The notes below the pieces were generated by a model. The model had not been told where the DNA came from. It searched no databases and saw only the letters and a list, made by a program, of their open reading frames with translations. Of a stretch of 64,000 bases of DNA, positions 1 through 11,491 are shown piece after piece. The number at the start of each line of letters is the position of its first letter. Position 1 is the first letter of the stretch. Made by a program: the position numbers and the translations under genes. The DNA comes from Hymenopus coronatus. Taxonomy: Eukaryota; Arthropoda; Insecta; Mantodea; Hymenopodidae. The DNA is taken from assembly GCA_030762935.1 (NCBI GenBank), contig CM060900.1:289176784-289240783 (forward strand). Direction: 5' to 3'.

Positions 1-2598
1 TCTTCGCGAAACGCTGCAGCAGGTTCAAATGGTATCCACGTCCAAATGTTGCAGGATTTCTCTTTTGAAGGGAAGGTAAAGTTTTGCTGCTCGATGTCTA
101 TATTCGTGTTTGCGTAGACGCCACTTTTCTAGAAAGTTGGGGAGGCCATCATGTCCATTTGGAAACGTGGAAAGGACCGTGATATTCCGCCCAACTTCCG
201 CGTTATTTCCCTCAATTGCGTCTGGAATGTGATGGAACGCATGATAATTGAACGACTCTTAATGTGGCTGGAAACTCATTAATTTTTATTGACCAACACC
301 GAGTGTGGTTTCCAACGACGTCGATCAGCAGCTGACTACTCGTATCATGAACGGCTTTATCAAGAACTGGCAAACAGTAGGGATATTTTTGACCTCAAAA
401 AGGCTTATGGTACGTGTTGGCCAGCAGGGACACTATGTTTCCTACTCAAATGGAATATACATGGATGACTATCGTTCATTCAGGGGTGTATGAGGGATCG
501 CGTTTTCCGAGTAAGGGTCGGCTCGGTTTTATCGGATCTGTTTGTTCAAGAGAACTTAATGCAGCAAGGAACGGTACAAAGCGTCACGCTGTTTGCTTAA
601 CCGGTTAACTGTATCTCGGAATGAGTTCCCCCAAACTTACTTATTTGTAAACGACTTATGTACTCTTCTCAGCGTACATGGCTTTTGGAATGCCAACTGC
701 AGCAGTGTTTGGACAATCTTTGGAGTTCTAAAAACGTGTTTCGTTTTTCAACCGAACTTCTGGCGGCGTAAGAGTAGACTAGCGCCTTTTCTCCGACTTG
801 GCCTAGGTTTATTACCATTCGCAGTGAGACCGATGTCTTGGGTTGATATTTAATCCAAAATTTTGCTGGTCACCACATATAGCAAGCTGAAAGCACGATG
901 TGGCCGTTCCGTCAGTATTTTACGTATTGTAACTGGCAAATTTTGGGGAGCAGATCGGCCCTTGTTGGTGCTTCCTTGTCACGCACTGTTCCGATCCAAG
1001 TTAGATTATGGATGCATCGTTTATTTTTCAGCACTACCAATTGTTCTGAGAAGATTAGATCTGTCCGTAATCAGTGCGTCCATGTGGCTGTTGGAGTTTT
1101 CCGATCAGCCGAGTTGCTAGCCTCTATGCTGAATCGGCAGAACCCACTCTTCGATGTCAGCCTGATATTATTTAATTATGGCTGTGGGCTTAAGTGCGTG
1201 CTTGCGCATCCAACGTTTACCCCCCTCCCCCTTTTCTACCCAGCTGGACGAACGTTATCGCAGCCCCCCACTCGGTTCAAGGCGTGCAGATTTTCGTTTC
1301 CGTGAGCTTCGGAAGCACGATATTGAAATGCCTAGTATGTTTCCTAGGGGGAGAAGTGTATCCACCTTGGTTGCATGGTATATCCCACGTAGATCTCGGG
1401 ATGACGGCATAGGGAAATATTCAATAACTGTGTCTAGTATCCGTACATGGTTTTTAGAACCTTTATCTCATTACAATTACCAAATTGGTGTATACACCGA
1501 TGGAAGTAAGTGCATCAATGATGTTGGATGTGCTTTTGTACATGGAACTGATCCAAATACTTTCAGTTCCCATTGTAGCACATCCATTTATGCTGCAGAG
1601 CTCTATGCCATATATCCAGCCGTTCTCTACTTTTGCAACATATCAAAAGTGACTCTGGTACACTTCAGAGCATTCATGAGCTGTACAACTACTATCATAT
1701 CATACAGCATATTCAGGATCTCCTCTATGGTTTTGCTCATTTAAGGCATAAATGTAGAGTGTTCACATATTTCTGGTAATGCTGGCTTGCTGGGGAATGA
1801 ACTGGCAAATTTGGCAGCAAAGAAGGCAACCAAAGTCTTTTGGCTTGTTGCAGAGATTAGTGCTTTTGTCCTGGCATGAAGAATGGTCAACTTCCCACTG
1901 AAACTAGCTTAGGGATGTGAGGGAATTCCCTGTATACTAGGTAACTTCCTGTCATATTTCTTGTTGGAAGGAGGTGATACTGGCTCGTTTTAGCATTGGC
2001 CACTGGCTCCTGTTTGTCCTCTCTGTAGAGGAGAATTGATCATCCATCATATGCTGCTAAAGAGTATTTCTCTAGCAGATATTTGAGCCTCTCTGCAGCT
2101 GTTGATCTGTGTTGCAGAGGTCCTGGTGGAAAGAGTTCTTAAATTTATATTAGAGGTGACTTTTAAGTGCAGGAGTTAGTTTTTAGATTTAGTTTCGTCT
2201 TTCTTATCACCATCATGAAGTGGTAGCTAGTGTTTTAAGCTTTTTAACACATGTGACTTTTACCTATCAGAATTTAGTTTTATTTTAAACCTTTTTAGTT
2301 CCTTTGTTTTTAACAGTTTTTTTTTCCTTCTTTTAAAATTTGTATTTGGTTTATGCCATGGATAGTTTTTTATGTCACCTGTGGCTGTTATTTTACTTCT
2401 GCTATCTTTAATTTTAGTAATGAATAGTTTTATCTACTGAGGTTCTTTATATCTCCATTTTTATCTGTCTGATTTGTTTCATTTTTTTTAATTTACTTTT
2501 ATACCTTGGTGTTGTCAAGTTATTTTTTTATAAGGGCGCTAATGCTCAAGCAGTTGTGCGCCCTTAAACCCTAAGCATCATCATTATCATCATCATCT
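1..2598 (+). mobile_element. LINE-A copy 1, 5'-truncated by window edge, decayed (I-superfamily-like LINE)
   Basis: Plus-strand remnant of the ORF2 3' half and 3' UTR of the most abundant LINE here. The first 850 bases match the reverse-transcriptase stretch of the better copies at 28290-29200 (for example the region equivalent to CGFRR near 305-320), but all frames are broken. The RNase H and C-terminal part follows, then about 600 bases of 3' UTR. The end is well marked: a 9-bp stem TAAGGGCGC (2531-2539) / GCGCCCTTA (2558-2566), then a TCATCATTATCATCATC-type tail to about 2598. The 5' end lies outside the window. Assignment rests on alignment by eye with the other copies; clade (RNase H-bearing APE LINE, I superfamily) is inferred. 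Confidence 0.85.
1178..1900 (+). pseudogene. Broken RNase H domain of LINE-A ORF2 (copy 1)
   Basis: A 188-codon frame (1178-1744) contains the RNase H opening YTDGSK followed by VGCAF and, 30 residues on, IYAAELYAI, which carries the second acidic residue. The segment that should contain LSDSLSAL is frameshifted (around 1640-1700), and the GNELANLA equivalent continues in another frame near 1790-1820. Compared with the intact domain at 11488-12306 it is clearly inactivated. In RNase H-bearing LINEs this domain is thought to degrade RNA of the RNA:DNA hybrid during insertion. Confidence 0.75.
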
Positions 2599-4420
2599 AG
2601 ATGAATAAACAATACATTTTGCATAGGTCATTAAATACAACTTGTTACACATTGTCAATACATTTGTAAAACTTAGTACTTCTGTACTGTAACTGTACTC
2701 ATATAAGGACAGTTTGATGTACACAGGTAAGAAATTTAATAGAAAGCAATACAGGTACTATTTACAGATTCGAGAAGAGGTTGCACAATATTTTGTAGAA
2801 CAGAGCTTGATCTGATAGTTTCTGAAGTTATGAAGTTGTTAACTTGGTACAATCGTTTCTGAATTTTTAGTAAATAATTCATCATATAAATTTCTTGCTA
2901 AATGTTAAATATAACCTGCAGGCTACATACATTGAATAATACCAGAAATAATCTTACTTGAAATGATTATATAAATACATCTTGTTGATGTTATGCAAAA
3001 TTTAACCTAACAAGTATGAACAAAGTTGCTAAACTTGGTTTTACTTGAACAGTCCAGCTCTGGATCTCTCCATCTCCATACTGCATTATAAGATCCATTG
3101 TCCAAGCCTTTTCTGTTTTTCATTTGTCCACATACTTAGGGTCATTATTATCCCTCTACACTTGATGCATTTGTATAGCCTAAATAAAACACCATTATTG
3201 ATAATGTCTAAGTGTGTTACATAATCTGTTCATTAGCATTTGACCACAACATTGTATGGTGGTTGTAGTGTGAATGACTTCATGTTGTACAATGTATAGT
3301 TTACTTGCCATCATACAGGGCTATAAGGTGGCTGAATTTGCCTTGTGACTTAACAGTATCTCTTATGTGCCGCCTGTCCACAGCATTGTGTGAAAAAATG
3401 CACATTACTTCCCCATATTTGTGTCTTTTTCATTACGTGTATTGCATACCAATCTTCCATTTGTGAATATGGCTTTAGATGTGAATGAGGCACATGCACC
3501 AAGGCAATTGACCACTGAAACCACATCATAGGTTATACAGATCCTTGTATATAACTGCAGCATAACTACAGCACAGAACATTGTTTTAAATACCAAGGAA
3601 ATACACAAGCAATGGAATCTTAACTGTTGGCATGCTCAAGACATTGTACAAGGTCAAATTTTAAGTATACTGATAAGCTTTCAAACCTGGGTTGGGTTTT
3701 TGGTAGTGTGCTTATTATAATGTATCTGTAGGGTATTAAAGTCTTTGCATGAAGTGCGCATCATCCATCTCTGCAAGGCATCTTAGCACTAATCTTAGAG
3801 TACTGCATGAAACTAAATCAAGGTAGAGGTGAGGTGTTCCAGGGATAAAGGTACATTTGCAGTAAATATATAATGCACAAGAGCATGGAACTGATCCTAC
3901 AGGATGTAAACACATATATAATATTGAATTTGGGCATAAGATCTTATTATCACTTTGTACCATGTAAATCTACTCTTTCTTCTTGAATTAACATACTGGA
4001 TGGCAGTAGCAGCACCATGAGCCTCTGCCTCAGAACTCTGTTAGTTCAGCGAGGACATTATGCATTCAGTTTCTAGTAATCACTTTTATTTACAGTCTGG
4101 CTGCCATTGCTGGCCCTAACATTTGTCTAGAGGAGGAAATGATTTGTTGCTAGTTCTGTAGCGGGATTTTCAATTTTCAAACAGAAATACCTATTTTAAA
4201 GATTTTACATATTGCAGATTATGTCACTAATTGGTGGACAATGTCTATATACATGATCACAGAGTAGTGGAATATGGAGACAATTGTTATACCAATTACC
4301 AGCAAAAAACCTAACAGTTATGTTAATTGGACCAATTATCTATTTGTTGCTTACTGAACTGCTACATTCATTATTTGCCATCCAGAAAATCTTTTCTAAT
4401 ATTGATGCACACTTTTTCAT
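2599..4420. other. No recognisable gene or repeat (5' flank of GDAP2)
   Basis: AT-rich sequence between the LINE-A tail and the minisatellite. The frames on both strands (for example minus 3405-3608 and 3736-3963) have no recognisable domain, no composition typical of coding exons and no convincing splice-site arrangement. I see no RNA gene. Confidence 0.5.
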
Positions 4421-4480
4421 ATGTTTTCTTTAAACAGATCCTATGTATGTACTATTGGGAGGGGAGAAGAAGCAAAGAAT

Positions 4481-4624
4481 TTACCCGGTAAAAAGTGTGA
4501 GGCAATTTTGAGAAATGAAACAAATAATTTACCCGATAAAAAGTGTGAGGCAATTTTGAGAAATGAAACAAATAATTTACCCGATGAAAAGTGTGAGGCA
4601 ATTTTGAGAAATGAAACAAATTTG
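4481..4624 (+). repeat. 48-bp minisatellite, three in-frame units
   Basis: Three near-perfect 48-bp units begin at 4481, 4529 and 4577. Each encodes 16 residues of the form LPxxKCEAILRNETNN inside an open frame (4421-4669, 82 codons). Unit length divisible by three keeps the frame open, but there is no homology I recognise. It lies about 600 bp upstream of the GDAP2 start. Most simply a minisatellite; a small exon or upstream ORF is possible but unsupported. Confidence 0.85.
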
Positions 4625-5205
4625 GAATCAGCAGTGGTGATAATTTTGAAAAAGAAACTAATGCATTAACTAATCATTGGAGACGTCGGCTCCTGTGTGA
4701 AAACATGCTGCTAAAATTGTGATAAATCTGAGTATTTGCTGCCATACCAGGTATTTTGTAGTGTAGCAGATTTCAGGAGCTGAATTTAAGACTAATTTGT
4801 AGTTTATTTTTGGGCTTAGGAGAACAATAGAAATGAATGACTTTGAATATGATCTTATTACTGTGGCAGATGTGTGTAGGAAGTAATTTAAAATGACCAC
4901 TGTTAAGCCTCCTCTTTCTTTCTTTCTCTCTTAAAGAGATACATAATCTTTGGTATGTATTCTTTTGAGACAGCAGAATGGGGAAAGGTAGGAATCAGAT
5001 TGCTTATACCCAATGTGGCACTTTGCTATAGCTGTGGGTACAGCCATGAGACATCTTTATCTCCCCCTTTCACTCTGTGAAAATACTGACCAAAAGTATA
5101 TATATTGTTTACTGTGGGAAACATTTGGTATGTGGCAATTCTATATGTGAAATAGGATTGGAACATGGAGAATACAGAATAACAAGAATATTTTTGCATT
5201 TACAG

Positions 5206-5221
5206 ATAAATGAAGGTGGTG
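5206..5221 (+). promoter_or_regulatory. GDAP2: Probable end of GDAP2 5' UTR and start-codon context
   Basis: A possible splice acceptor (tttgcatttacag) ends at 5205, so the coding exon may begin at 5206 after a 5' UTR intron; a continuous first exon is the alternative. A TAA at 5207-5209 is in frame with the coding sequence. Two in-frame ATGs follow, 5210 and 5222. The second is preferred: the family begins MDPLG and the context is gtggtgATGG, with purine at -3 and G at +4. Confidence 0.55.
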
Positions 5222-5394
5222 ATGGACCCACTTGGTAGAACTGCCAACATAGTAGAGTTGGGCTCGCTGAAAAAATGGAACCAAACACCTCCACTGCATC
5301 ATCTCACAGATTATAGTGCAATTGGGGAGGAACAGAAATATACAACTAGCCCCTTTCCATATAATCCTGCTATAAACAACAAACTTATTTTATG
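5222..5394 (+). CDS. GDAP2: GDAP2, first coding exon
   Basis: GDAP2 (ganglioside-induced differentiation-associated protein 2) is a cytosolic protein of about 500 residues with an N-terminal macro domain and a C-terminal CRAL-TRIO/SEC14-like domain. This exon encodes the N-terminal 57 residues plus two bases of the next codon. It starts MDPLG, as in animal GDAP2, and has the family features WN (like PSWGD), SPFPYNPAINNKLILW (like SPFLYNKDVNGKVVLW in vertebrates). The last codon is TG|G: the exon ends at 5394 before GTAAGC, a strong donor. The G that completes the Trp codon is the first base of the exon at 45398. The frame is open and uninterrupted. Family identity is recognised from memory of the vertebrate protein; no search was run. 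Confidence 0.88.
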
Positions 5395-6289
5395 GTAAGC
5401 ATCTTATGTGTTCTGCATGACAAGGCATTAAACAGTAATTGAGCTGGTATTATTGCTAAAATAAATGCCATAAATATTTGTCATGAAGTCAGCCCAGAAT
5501 ATCGTAAATATTCAAATGTTAACAGTGTACGTTTCTGGGATACCTTTATAAAAGATTGCTTGCAGTGCACTGCATCTGCAGCAAGTATAATGCATTCACA
5601 GTACTTACATGTTGTGTAACATAAAGATTAGTATATTACTCTGTATATGAGGTAGTATTGGAAATCCTAATAAATGCTCTAGTAAACTGTCTAAGAAATT
5701 GCTATTTGATCTTGTCACTCACAGGCATGTATTTTTGCTCTACGGATCTACTAGAAGCTTAGTGCACACATGTACTTGCCTTTCACTCAACAAAGTTAAT
5801 TAATATAATATGTTGTTACAAAAGTGGTGATAGGAGAGTGGAGGTGAGTGATCTAGGCTGCCAGCTTTGTGATTGCTATGTTGCTGTATCCAAGTGCTCA
5901 GTGCTACCAGAAGCCATTAGTTCCAGGAAGCACTAATGGGCTCGCTGTTTTAACATGCAACTTTGCAGCTTCACTAGTGAATGTATTCTTTGCTTACAAT
6001 GGGACACCATCAAATCTAACACAGCGATTACATTTTAAGTGTGACTCAAATGGTAAAACCCTTTTGATAACACTGGCAAAATACCCTCTCTCTCTCTCTC
6101 CCTCCCTTTTTATTTCAGGGTTTCTCAGATCAATAGCTTGAGATGAATGCAGTACTTCGAGCTTTGATGGTATGTTGGTGTTAGAGCAGGCACCAGCAGG
6201 TACACTGCTTTAGAGCGGTGGGCAGTAGACAACGCCAAGAGCTTGCTTGCCAAGCAGCAACTGTCACAGTAGTGGGAGTTCAATGTTTG
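5395..6289. other. Intronic sequence without a recognised feature
   Basis: AT-rich, with a short (CT)-rich run near 6087-6105. The 90-codon frame at 5869-6141 has no domain I recognise. Confidence 0.5.
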
Positions 6290-6521
6290 GTGCAAAAATA
6301 CATATATGTGCTTTATTTAAATGAATTGAGTCACCTTTTTTACCCTTTTTGCTCCACTTTGCCTTCGTTTGAGAAGACGAGTTTCAGAGTACTTCAAACC
6401 TATCTTCAGTTCCGAAATTGACTGATGCTACATACAACAGGTGGTTGTGTGCAGCCTGGTGTTGTGCTGCCGTCTACTCTTCTCAATAGGATGACGTCAT
6501 TCATAGTGGGGACCTCAAAAT

Positions 6522-6926
6522 TCATAAGGGAATCTTCTTCTTTGGGATAATGTTTTCCCAAATTTGCAGTTCCGAAGGTTTCTTTACATATTTAATGAAC
6601 TCTATTTCTTCCTTTATGTTATGATTTTCAGACCAAAAACGATGTGGTACTGCAGACTTGTCTACATGCTTGTACCTAATGCTTCTCAAGTGTTCTTTTA
6701 TCCTAGTTTCCAAATTTCATTTTGTTTGTCCAATATAAATCTTGCTACAGTCTCGGCAGCTCATTTTATAAATTCCTGACTTCTTAGTGTTCGGTGTGGT
6801 ACCTTTGAAAGAATGATTCAATAAGTTCTGGATATTATATCTATTTTGAGGAACCAGTTTTATATTAAAAATCCTTTCAAATTTCCAGAATTCTTTTGGG
6901 TGAAAAGTGAATTTGTAAAATTTCAC
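6522..6926 (-). pseudogene. PLE GIY-YIG endonuclease domain, degraded
   Basis: Two abutting minus-strand frames (6717-6926 and 6522-6713). The first contains GIYKMSCRDCSKIYIGQTK: the GIY and YIG strands plus the Cys pair typical of Penelope GIY-YIG domains. The second gives METRIKEHLRSIRY...SAVPHRFWSENHNIKEE, matching the downstream helix where FKTRFKEH...S.va.H......H.i is usual. A frameshift separates the halves near 6715. Confidence 0.85.
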
Positions 6927-7259
6927 TGATAGTTTTCCAATTTTTCCAAGGTGGTGATTTCATGTAGTCTTCTATTTCTTTTGTGTCTGTAAATCAATCT
7001 GTCTATGAAGTTTGTATTGTAAATGTTCAGTTTGGCAACCTGATGAATGTGTGTATATTCTTTTTGGTATTCTGTTTTATTCAATGGGACATTGATAAGC
7101 CTATGAACTAGACTATAAAATATAGCAATTGATGTTGTACTGGGTGAAACTGGTTCTGTTTTATGTAACTGTCAACATGTGTTGCTTTTCTGTATATGCC
7201 AAATTTCTGTTCTCATGATTTTAAAATCTAGAAGGGCAAAGATCCATCTTGTTCCTCTT

Positions 7260-8024
7260 CTTTGGTGAATACTATAGATTTTTCTTGTGAATTCATTAAT
7301 TTAATTGCATCATCCATTAGTTTTTTGGGAATGATGGCAAACACATCATGCACACATCAATGCCAGGATTTGAAAATCTGTGGGAAGGCTTTAGTGATTT
7401 GGAGTTTTAAGTTGCTCATATATAAATCAGCTAACATAGGTGAAAGAGGGTTCCCATTGCCAAGCCTGTAGTTTGTCGAAAAACCTTGTTGGAAAATGTG
7501 AAAATATTTTGTTTTATACAAAGATCTGTCAGTATGATATATTCTTCAATTTGTTCTGGTGTCATGTTAATTTTCTTTAGCCACTGTTTTAATAAATTTG
7601 GCATTTTTTCAACTGGAATGCCTGTGGATGTCAAATGTTGCCATCACCTCTCCAGTTTTTATTACATGTTCAATTTTCTGTATAAAGTCCAAAGAATTTT
7701 TAATACTGAATGTTTCAAATTTATCAACATTTTCAAATTCTTTCACAAACCATTTTGCTAATGTTTAAGTCAGGGCATCTATATTGTTGATAATTGGATG
7801 CATGCTATCATCATTCTTATGGATCTTTGATAAGAAAGAGGGTTGCCCATAGACAAGCCTGCAGTTTGTCGAAAAACCTTGTTGGAAAATGTGAAACTAT
7901 TTTGTTTTATACAAAGACCTGTCAATAGAGAAAGGGTTGTCCATAGCCAAGCCTGCAGTTTGTCAGAAAATGTGAAACTATTTTGTTTTATACAAAGATC
8001 TGTCTTTGAAACCGGTCTTCCCAA
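7260..8024 (-). pseudogene. PLE reverse transcriptase, degraded
   Basis: Minus-strand frames give a near-contiguous RT: a segment with MIACIQLSTI (like DSMHPIVN), KFETFSIKNSLDFIQKIEHV, then LLKQWLKKINMTPEQIEEY and FSNKVFRQTTGLAMG, the family motif that precedes NPLSP. The catalytic YVDD box is damaged: around 7350 it reads CVHDVFAIIPKK after an in-frame stop. Two extra copies of the LCIKQN...FTFS segment lie upstream (7860-8005). Identity rests on these motifs and on the adjacent GIY-YIG domain. Confidence 0.82.
7840..8005 (-). repeat. Two extra copies of an internal PLE segment
   Basis: A segment of about 65-80 bp beginning ccatagMcaagcctgcagtt (plus-strand reading) occurs at about 7849-7925 and 7938-8005, and once more in its proper place at 7455-7535. 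All encode LCIKQN(S/I)FTFS. The two extra copies lie side by side upstream of the RT core, so they are tandem duplicates of a piece from further downstream. Confidence 0.85.
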
Positions 8025-8724
8025 ACAAGAGCAAAGCGGAACAAAAAATCTACTAAAGGTGGCTCAATTCATTTAAATTATGGTGCTCCACTGTATAAAA
8101 TACTTCTTTTTATTTAGCATGTATATGCGTTCTTGATGAAGACATGTCTGACACTAGTGCCAGTTCAAAGCGATGCAATACACCTTTTAAGCTGAGTGGA
8201 AGTGTTTCTTTTTTTCTGCCACAGAAGTAGGTACAAAGTAATTGCAACTGTAACTGTAATTGTAATTTATTAGCAGCCTATAGACTCTTTTCGAGTATCG
8301 AGCATTGTCAGTTTACATTACACAAAATTAGCATTAAATAAACTTAGTCTACATAAATTATAAAAATACATCAATATATACAGGATGTTTGGTTTAACAA
8401 AGTATTAATATGGTCTACATAAATTATTTTAAAAATTGATTGATATTATACTCAGGATTGTTCATTAAATATGTCTTAAGACATTGTTTAAATTTAACAG
8501 CATTTTCATTTTTTACATATGCAGGGAGTCAATTGTACATGTGTAATCCTATTATATAGGGATCTTTATTTACAGATTTTACATTGTAGCTGGTATAATG
8601 CAACTCAAGTTTGCATCTAGTATCATGGTTATGTATTTCACTATTTAGTTTTGGTTTTTTCTGGTTAATTAAGTAAGTTACTCTGTATATGTACAGAGAT
8701 ACTATGGTAAACATCTTTTCTCTC

Positions 8725-11372
8725 TTAAAAACTTCCCTGCACAATTCTCACTCCCCATTTTAAGCATAGTTCTGATACATTTCTTTTGTAGCACCAGAAC
8801 CCTTTGCATATGCATTTTATTAACCCCCCCCCCCATAATTCAATACCATATTGGATATGTGAATAAATTAACCCATAGTATATAAGTTTTAGAACCTCAA
8901 CATTAAAAATTTTTGCAAATTCCCTCATTAAATACAAACCTTTGCTTATTTTTTTACAAAGGTCATCAATATGATTAGTCCAGGACATGAGTTTATCTAC
9001 TTGCATTCCTAAAAATTTGTGAGAATCAGATTCCTGTGTTGCAACATTTCCAAAGTTAATATGAAATAATATATCTTTTTTCTTCTTGGTTAACTCAAAT
9101 TTAATTATATTTGTCTTGTCAGGGTCATTATTGAGGTTGAGAGATTTAAAAAATGTGTTTCTTCTTAGCGATTCATTGGTGGCTAATGATTTCAAGTCAA
9201 GATCATTGTTTGCTTTACATATAATAGTGGTGTCATCTGCATAGCTTATAATTTTACAATTAGGTGTTGAATACATATCATTTAATATAAAATAAAGAAT
9301 AATGGTCCAAGTACTGAGCCTTGGGGTACACCATATTTAACTATTTCAGCACTTGATTTAAATTTTGATCTTTTTTTTTTTTCTTGTTTAAAACTTATTT
9401 CTGTGTATTGTACACAACCTTTTAGATATGACGAAATTAATATATTGGTAACCCCTCTAATACTGTACTTTTCTAAGATTAATAGTAATGTATTGTGTTG
9501 GACACAGTCAAATGCCTTAGATAGATAAAAAAATATGCTTACAGTTTTCATTTAGATTACCTAAGATGTTGTGAGTAAAGTCTAGTAGGGCCATGCTGAG
9601 AATCATTTAAAATATATTTTTCAAAGAAATTCATAATTCTCTTCAATAGTATTTTTTCAAACAGCTTAGCTATTACCGAGGTAAGGGTTATAGGCCTATA
9701 GTTTTGCATGTTACTTTTGTCTCCCTTTTTATGTATCGGAATAACAGTACTAATTTTTAAATAATCTGGGAAAATTCCTAGGTTTAGTGATGTATTTATC
9801 AGATGAACCAAGGGGGTGCTCAAAACATGTTTACATAGAGCTAATTCCATCCCATCCAATGGAATTTTTATTTTTAAATCCATTAATTAATCTTATTACT
9901 TCATCTGCCATAGTATCATACAGATAAAGCAAATTTCCTATACCTCTATTAGTTATAAAACCTACAACATCAGGGGTATTTTGATTACTAGCAACATTTA
10001 TAAAGTAATCATTAAAACAATTGCATATCTGAGGTGGATTATTTTCTATGCAGTTATTAATGAGTAGATTATTTTCTATGCAGTTATTAATGAGTAGATT
10101 AATATTTTCTTGCTTTAACTTTTCTTCCGTCATGCTATTAATCATTGACCATGCTGTGTTTGAATAGTTACTAGTATCAGAAAGCTTTCTTATCACCTTT
10201 TGTAATTTATTTTTTATCAACTCATCCTTATATGCTTTTTTAAATTGTTTGTATTTGATATTGTAGTGCTTGAGTTTTGTTGATTTAGCAAGTAGATATA
10301 AATCCTTTATTTTTTCCCTCAACCTCATAGCCTCTCTTGAAATCCTTACTTTATGTTTTTTTGAAGGTTCCCATATTTTGTTTACTATAGGGCAGCATAG
10401 CTCAATATAGAGATTTAGAATTTCATAAAATTTATTCCATTTTTCATTTGTATTTTTAATGCTATACAAATCTTGCCATGTTTCATTAACCAAACAAGTA
10501 TGTAGTTTTAAAATATTAACCTCAGTAAATTCTCTAAGGGTTATAATTTCAGTTAGGTCAGGTTTCTTAAGTGTACAGTTATTTATATCTAAAACTTGAG
10601 CATGATGATCATATAGGTGATTGACCATATTCCCAGCAACACATTGGCTTTCTTTTATATTGGTAACAACATAATCAATTGCAGAATTTGAATGTATAGT
10701 TTCCCTAGTAGCATCTAGCTTAACACTTTTTAAATTAAATGAATAAAGCATATCCTGCTGCTTTAGAAAATCCCCATTCATATGATCAGCATATATATAT
10801 TCAAGTCACCCATTATTATTATTATTTTACAGTCATGATTTAAACAATATCCTAATACTGTATACATACATTCAATAAATTAATTTACTTTAACCTGTGG
10901 AGATCTATAAATAACAAGAATTTTAATCTCTTCATCATTCAGTTTGGTTTGGGCCCCTACTATCTCACATACCATTTCAATATTAAAATCTCATATTTTT
11001 ACTAATGGCGTATCATTGTGCATATTTTTTGCCAGAAATGCCACTCCACCACCCTTATGTTCTTTTCTACTAAATATATCAATAATAGAATAGTTATCAA
11101 TTTTACATATAAATTCTTGGGTTTTTTTTAGACTGCTCTGAGATCGCAACTGTGTCAGCATCTACTTCATTAATGAAACTTGCAAAGGATTCCTTTTTAT
11201 TAGATAAGTACTGTATATTCTGATGTATACACCTAATAGAGATTTTAGGTTGTGGATGTGCAATTGTTTCCCTATTTACAATTATACCATTAGCTTTAGT
11301 TGACATGTTCACTGACACATTGTGCAATTTATCACCCTCTGTACCCGAATCTAGTTTCCTGATTTCATGCAT
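8725..11372 (-). pseudogene. LINE-B ORF2: APE endonuclease and reverse transcriptase, broken
   Basis: The frame at 11372-11103 begins the endonuclease with CIHQNIQYLSNK. It continues with interruptions through GGGVAFLAKN, MGDLNIY and NSAIDYVVTN (around 10640). The RT follows: LKISTVIPIHKKGDKSNMQN-YRPITLTSV (9720-9820), SKAFDCVQHNTLL (9500), YGVPQGSVLGPLFFILY (9290-9340) and ISYADDTTII (9240). The catalytic YADD is intact. The thumb region reads KFLGMQVD and HIQYGIELWGG. Several frameshifts and stops (9557, 9282, 8800 region) kill the ORF. An 11-12 base C run at 8824-8835 disrupts the C-terminus. Confidence 0.87.
10036..10100 (-). repeat. 30-bp tandem duplication in LINE-B ORF2
   Basis: The segment gattattttctatgcagtt plus attaatgagta is repeated twice head to tail, adding ten codons (LLINNCIENN twice) without breaking the frame of the 316-codon segment 9831-10781. 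Confidence 0.9.
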
Positions 11373-11476
11373 ACCTTGATTACATTATTTATCATTTGAC
11401 TTAAGAGAAATGACCCTTTTCTATTTAAGTGAAGTCCATCCCTCCCAAGCCAACTTTCATCTAAGAACTTGTTAGT
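11351..11476 (-). pseudogene. LINE-B ORF1, C-terminal part (esterase DGxH block)
   Basis: Continues ORF1 after the LINE-A insertion: FVDTNKFLDESWLGRDGLHL followed by NRKGSFLLSQMINNVIK and a stop. RDGLHLNRKG is the terminal Asp-x-x-His block of SGNH hydrolases, usually DGvHLn..G in CR1-type ORF1. Removing the insertion and one target-site copy reconnects it with the frame ending at 12574. Confidence 0.8.
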
Positions 11477-11491
11477 ATCAACAAATATTGC
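11477..11491 (+). repeat. Target-site duplication, left copy, of LINE-A copy 2
   Basis: ATCAACAAATATTGC; the identical right copy is at 12559-12573. It belongs to LINE-B ORF1 and was duplicated when LINE-A copy 2 inserted. Confidence 0.92.

Larger units (their letters stand above)
6290..8110 (-). mobile_element. Penelope-like element (PLE), 5'-truncated, with inverted terminal copies
   Basis: Reading on the minus strand: RT core then GIY-YIG endonuclease, the defining PLE arrangement. The two ends share a sequence of about 75-100 bp in inverted orientation: minus-strand 6395-6300 and plus-strand 8003-8075 both contain a stretch ending CTCAATTCATTTAAAT (one ends with G-to-A differences). Terminal repeats called pLTRs, direct or inverted, are typical of PLEs. 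The N-terminal part of the RT is missing and the rest carries stops, frameshifts and internal duplications, so the copy is dead. Confidence 0.85.
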
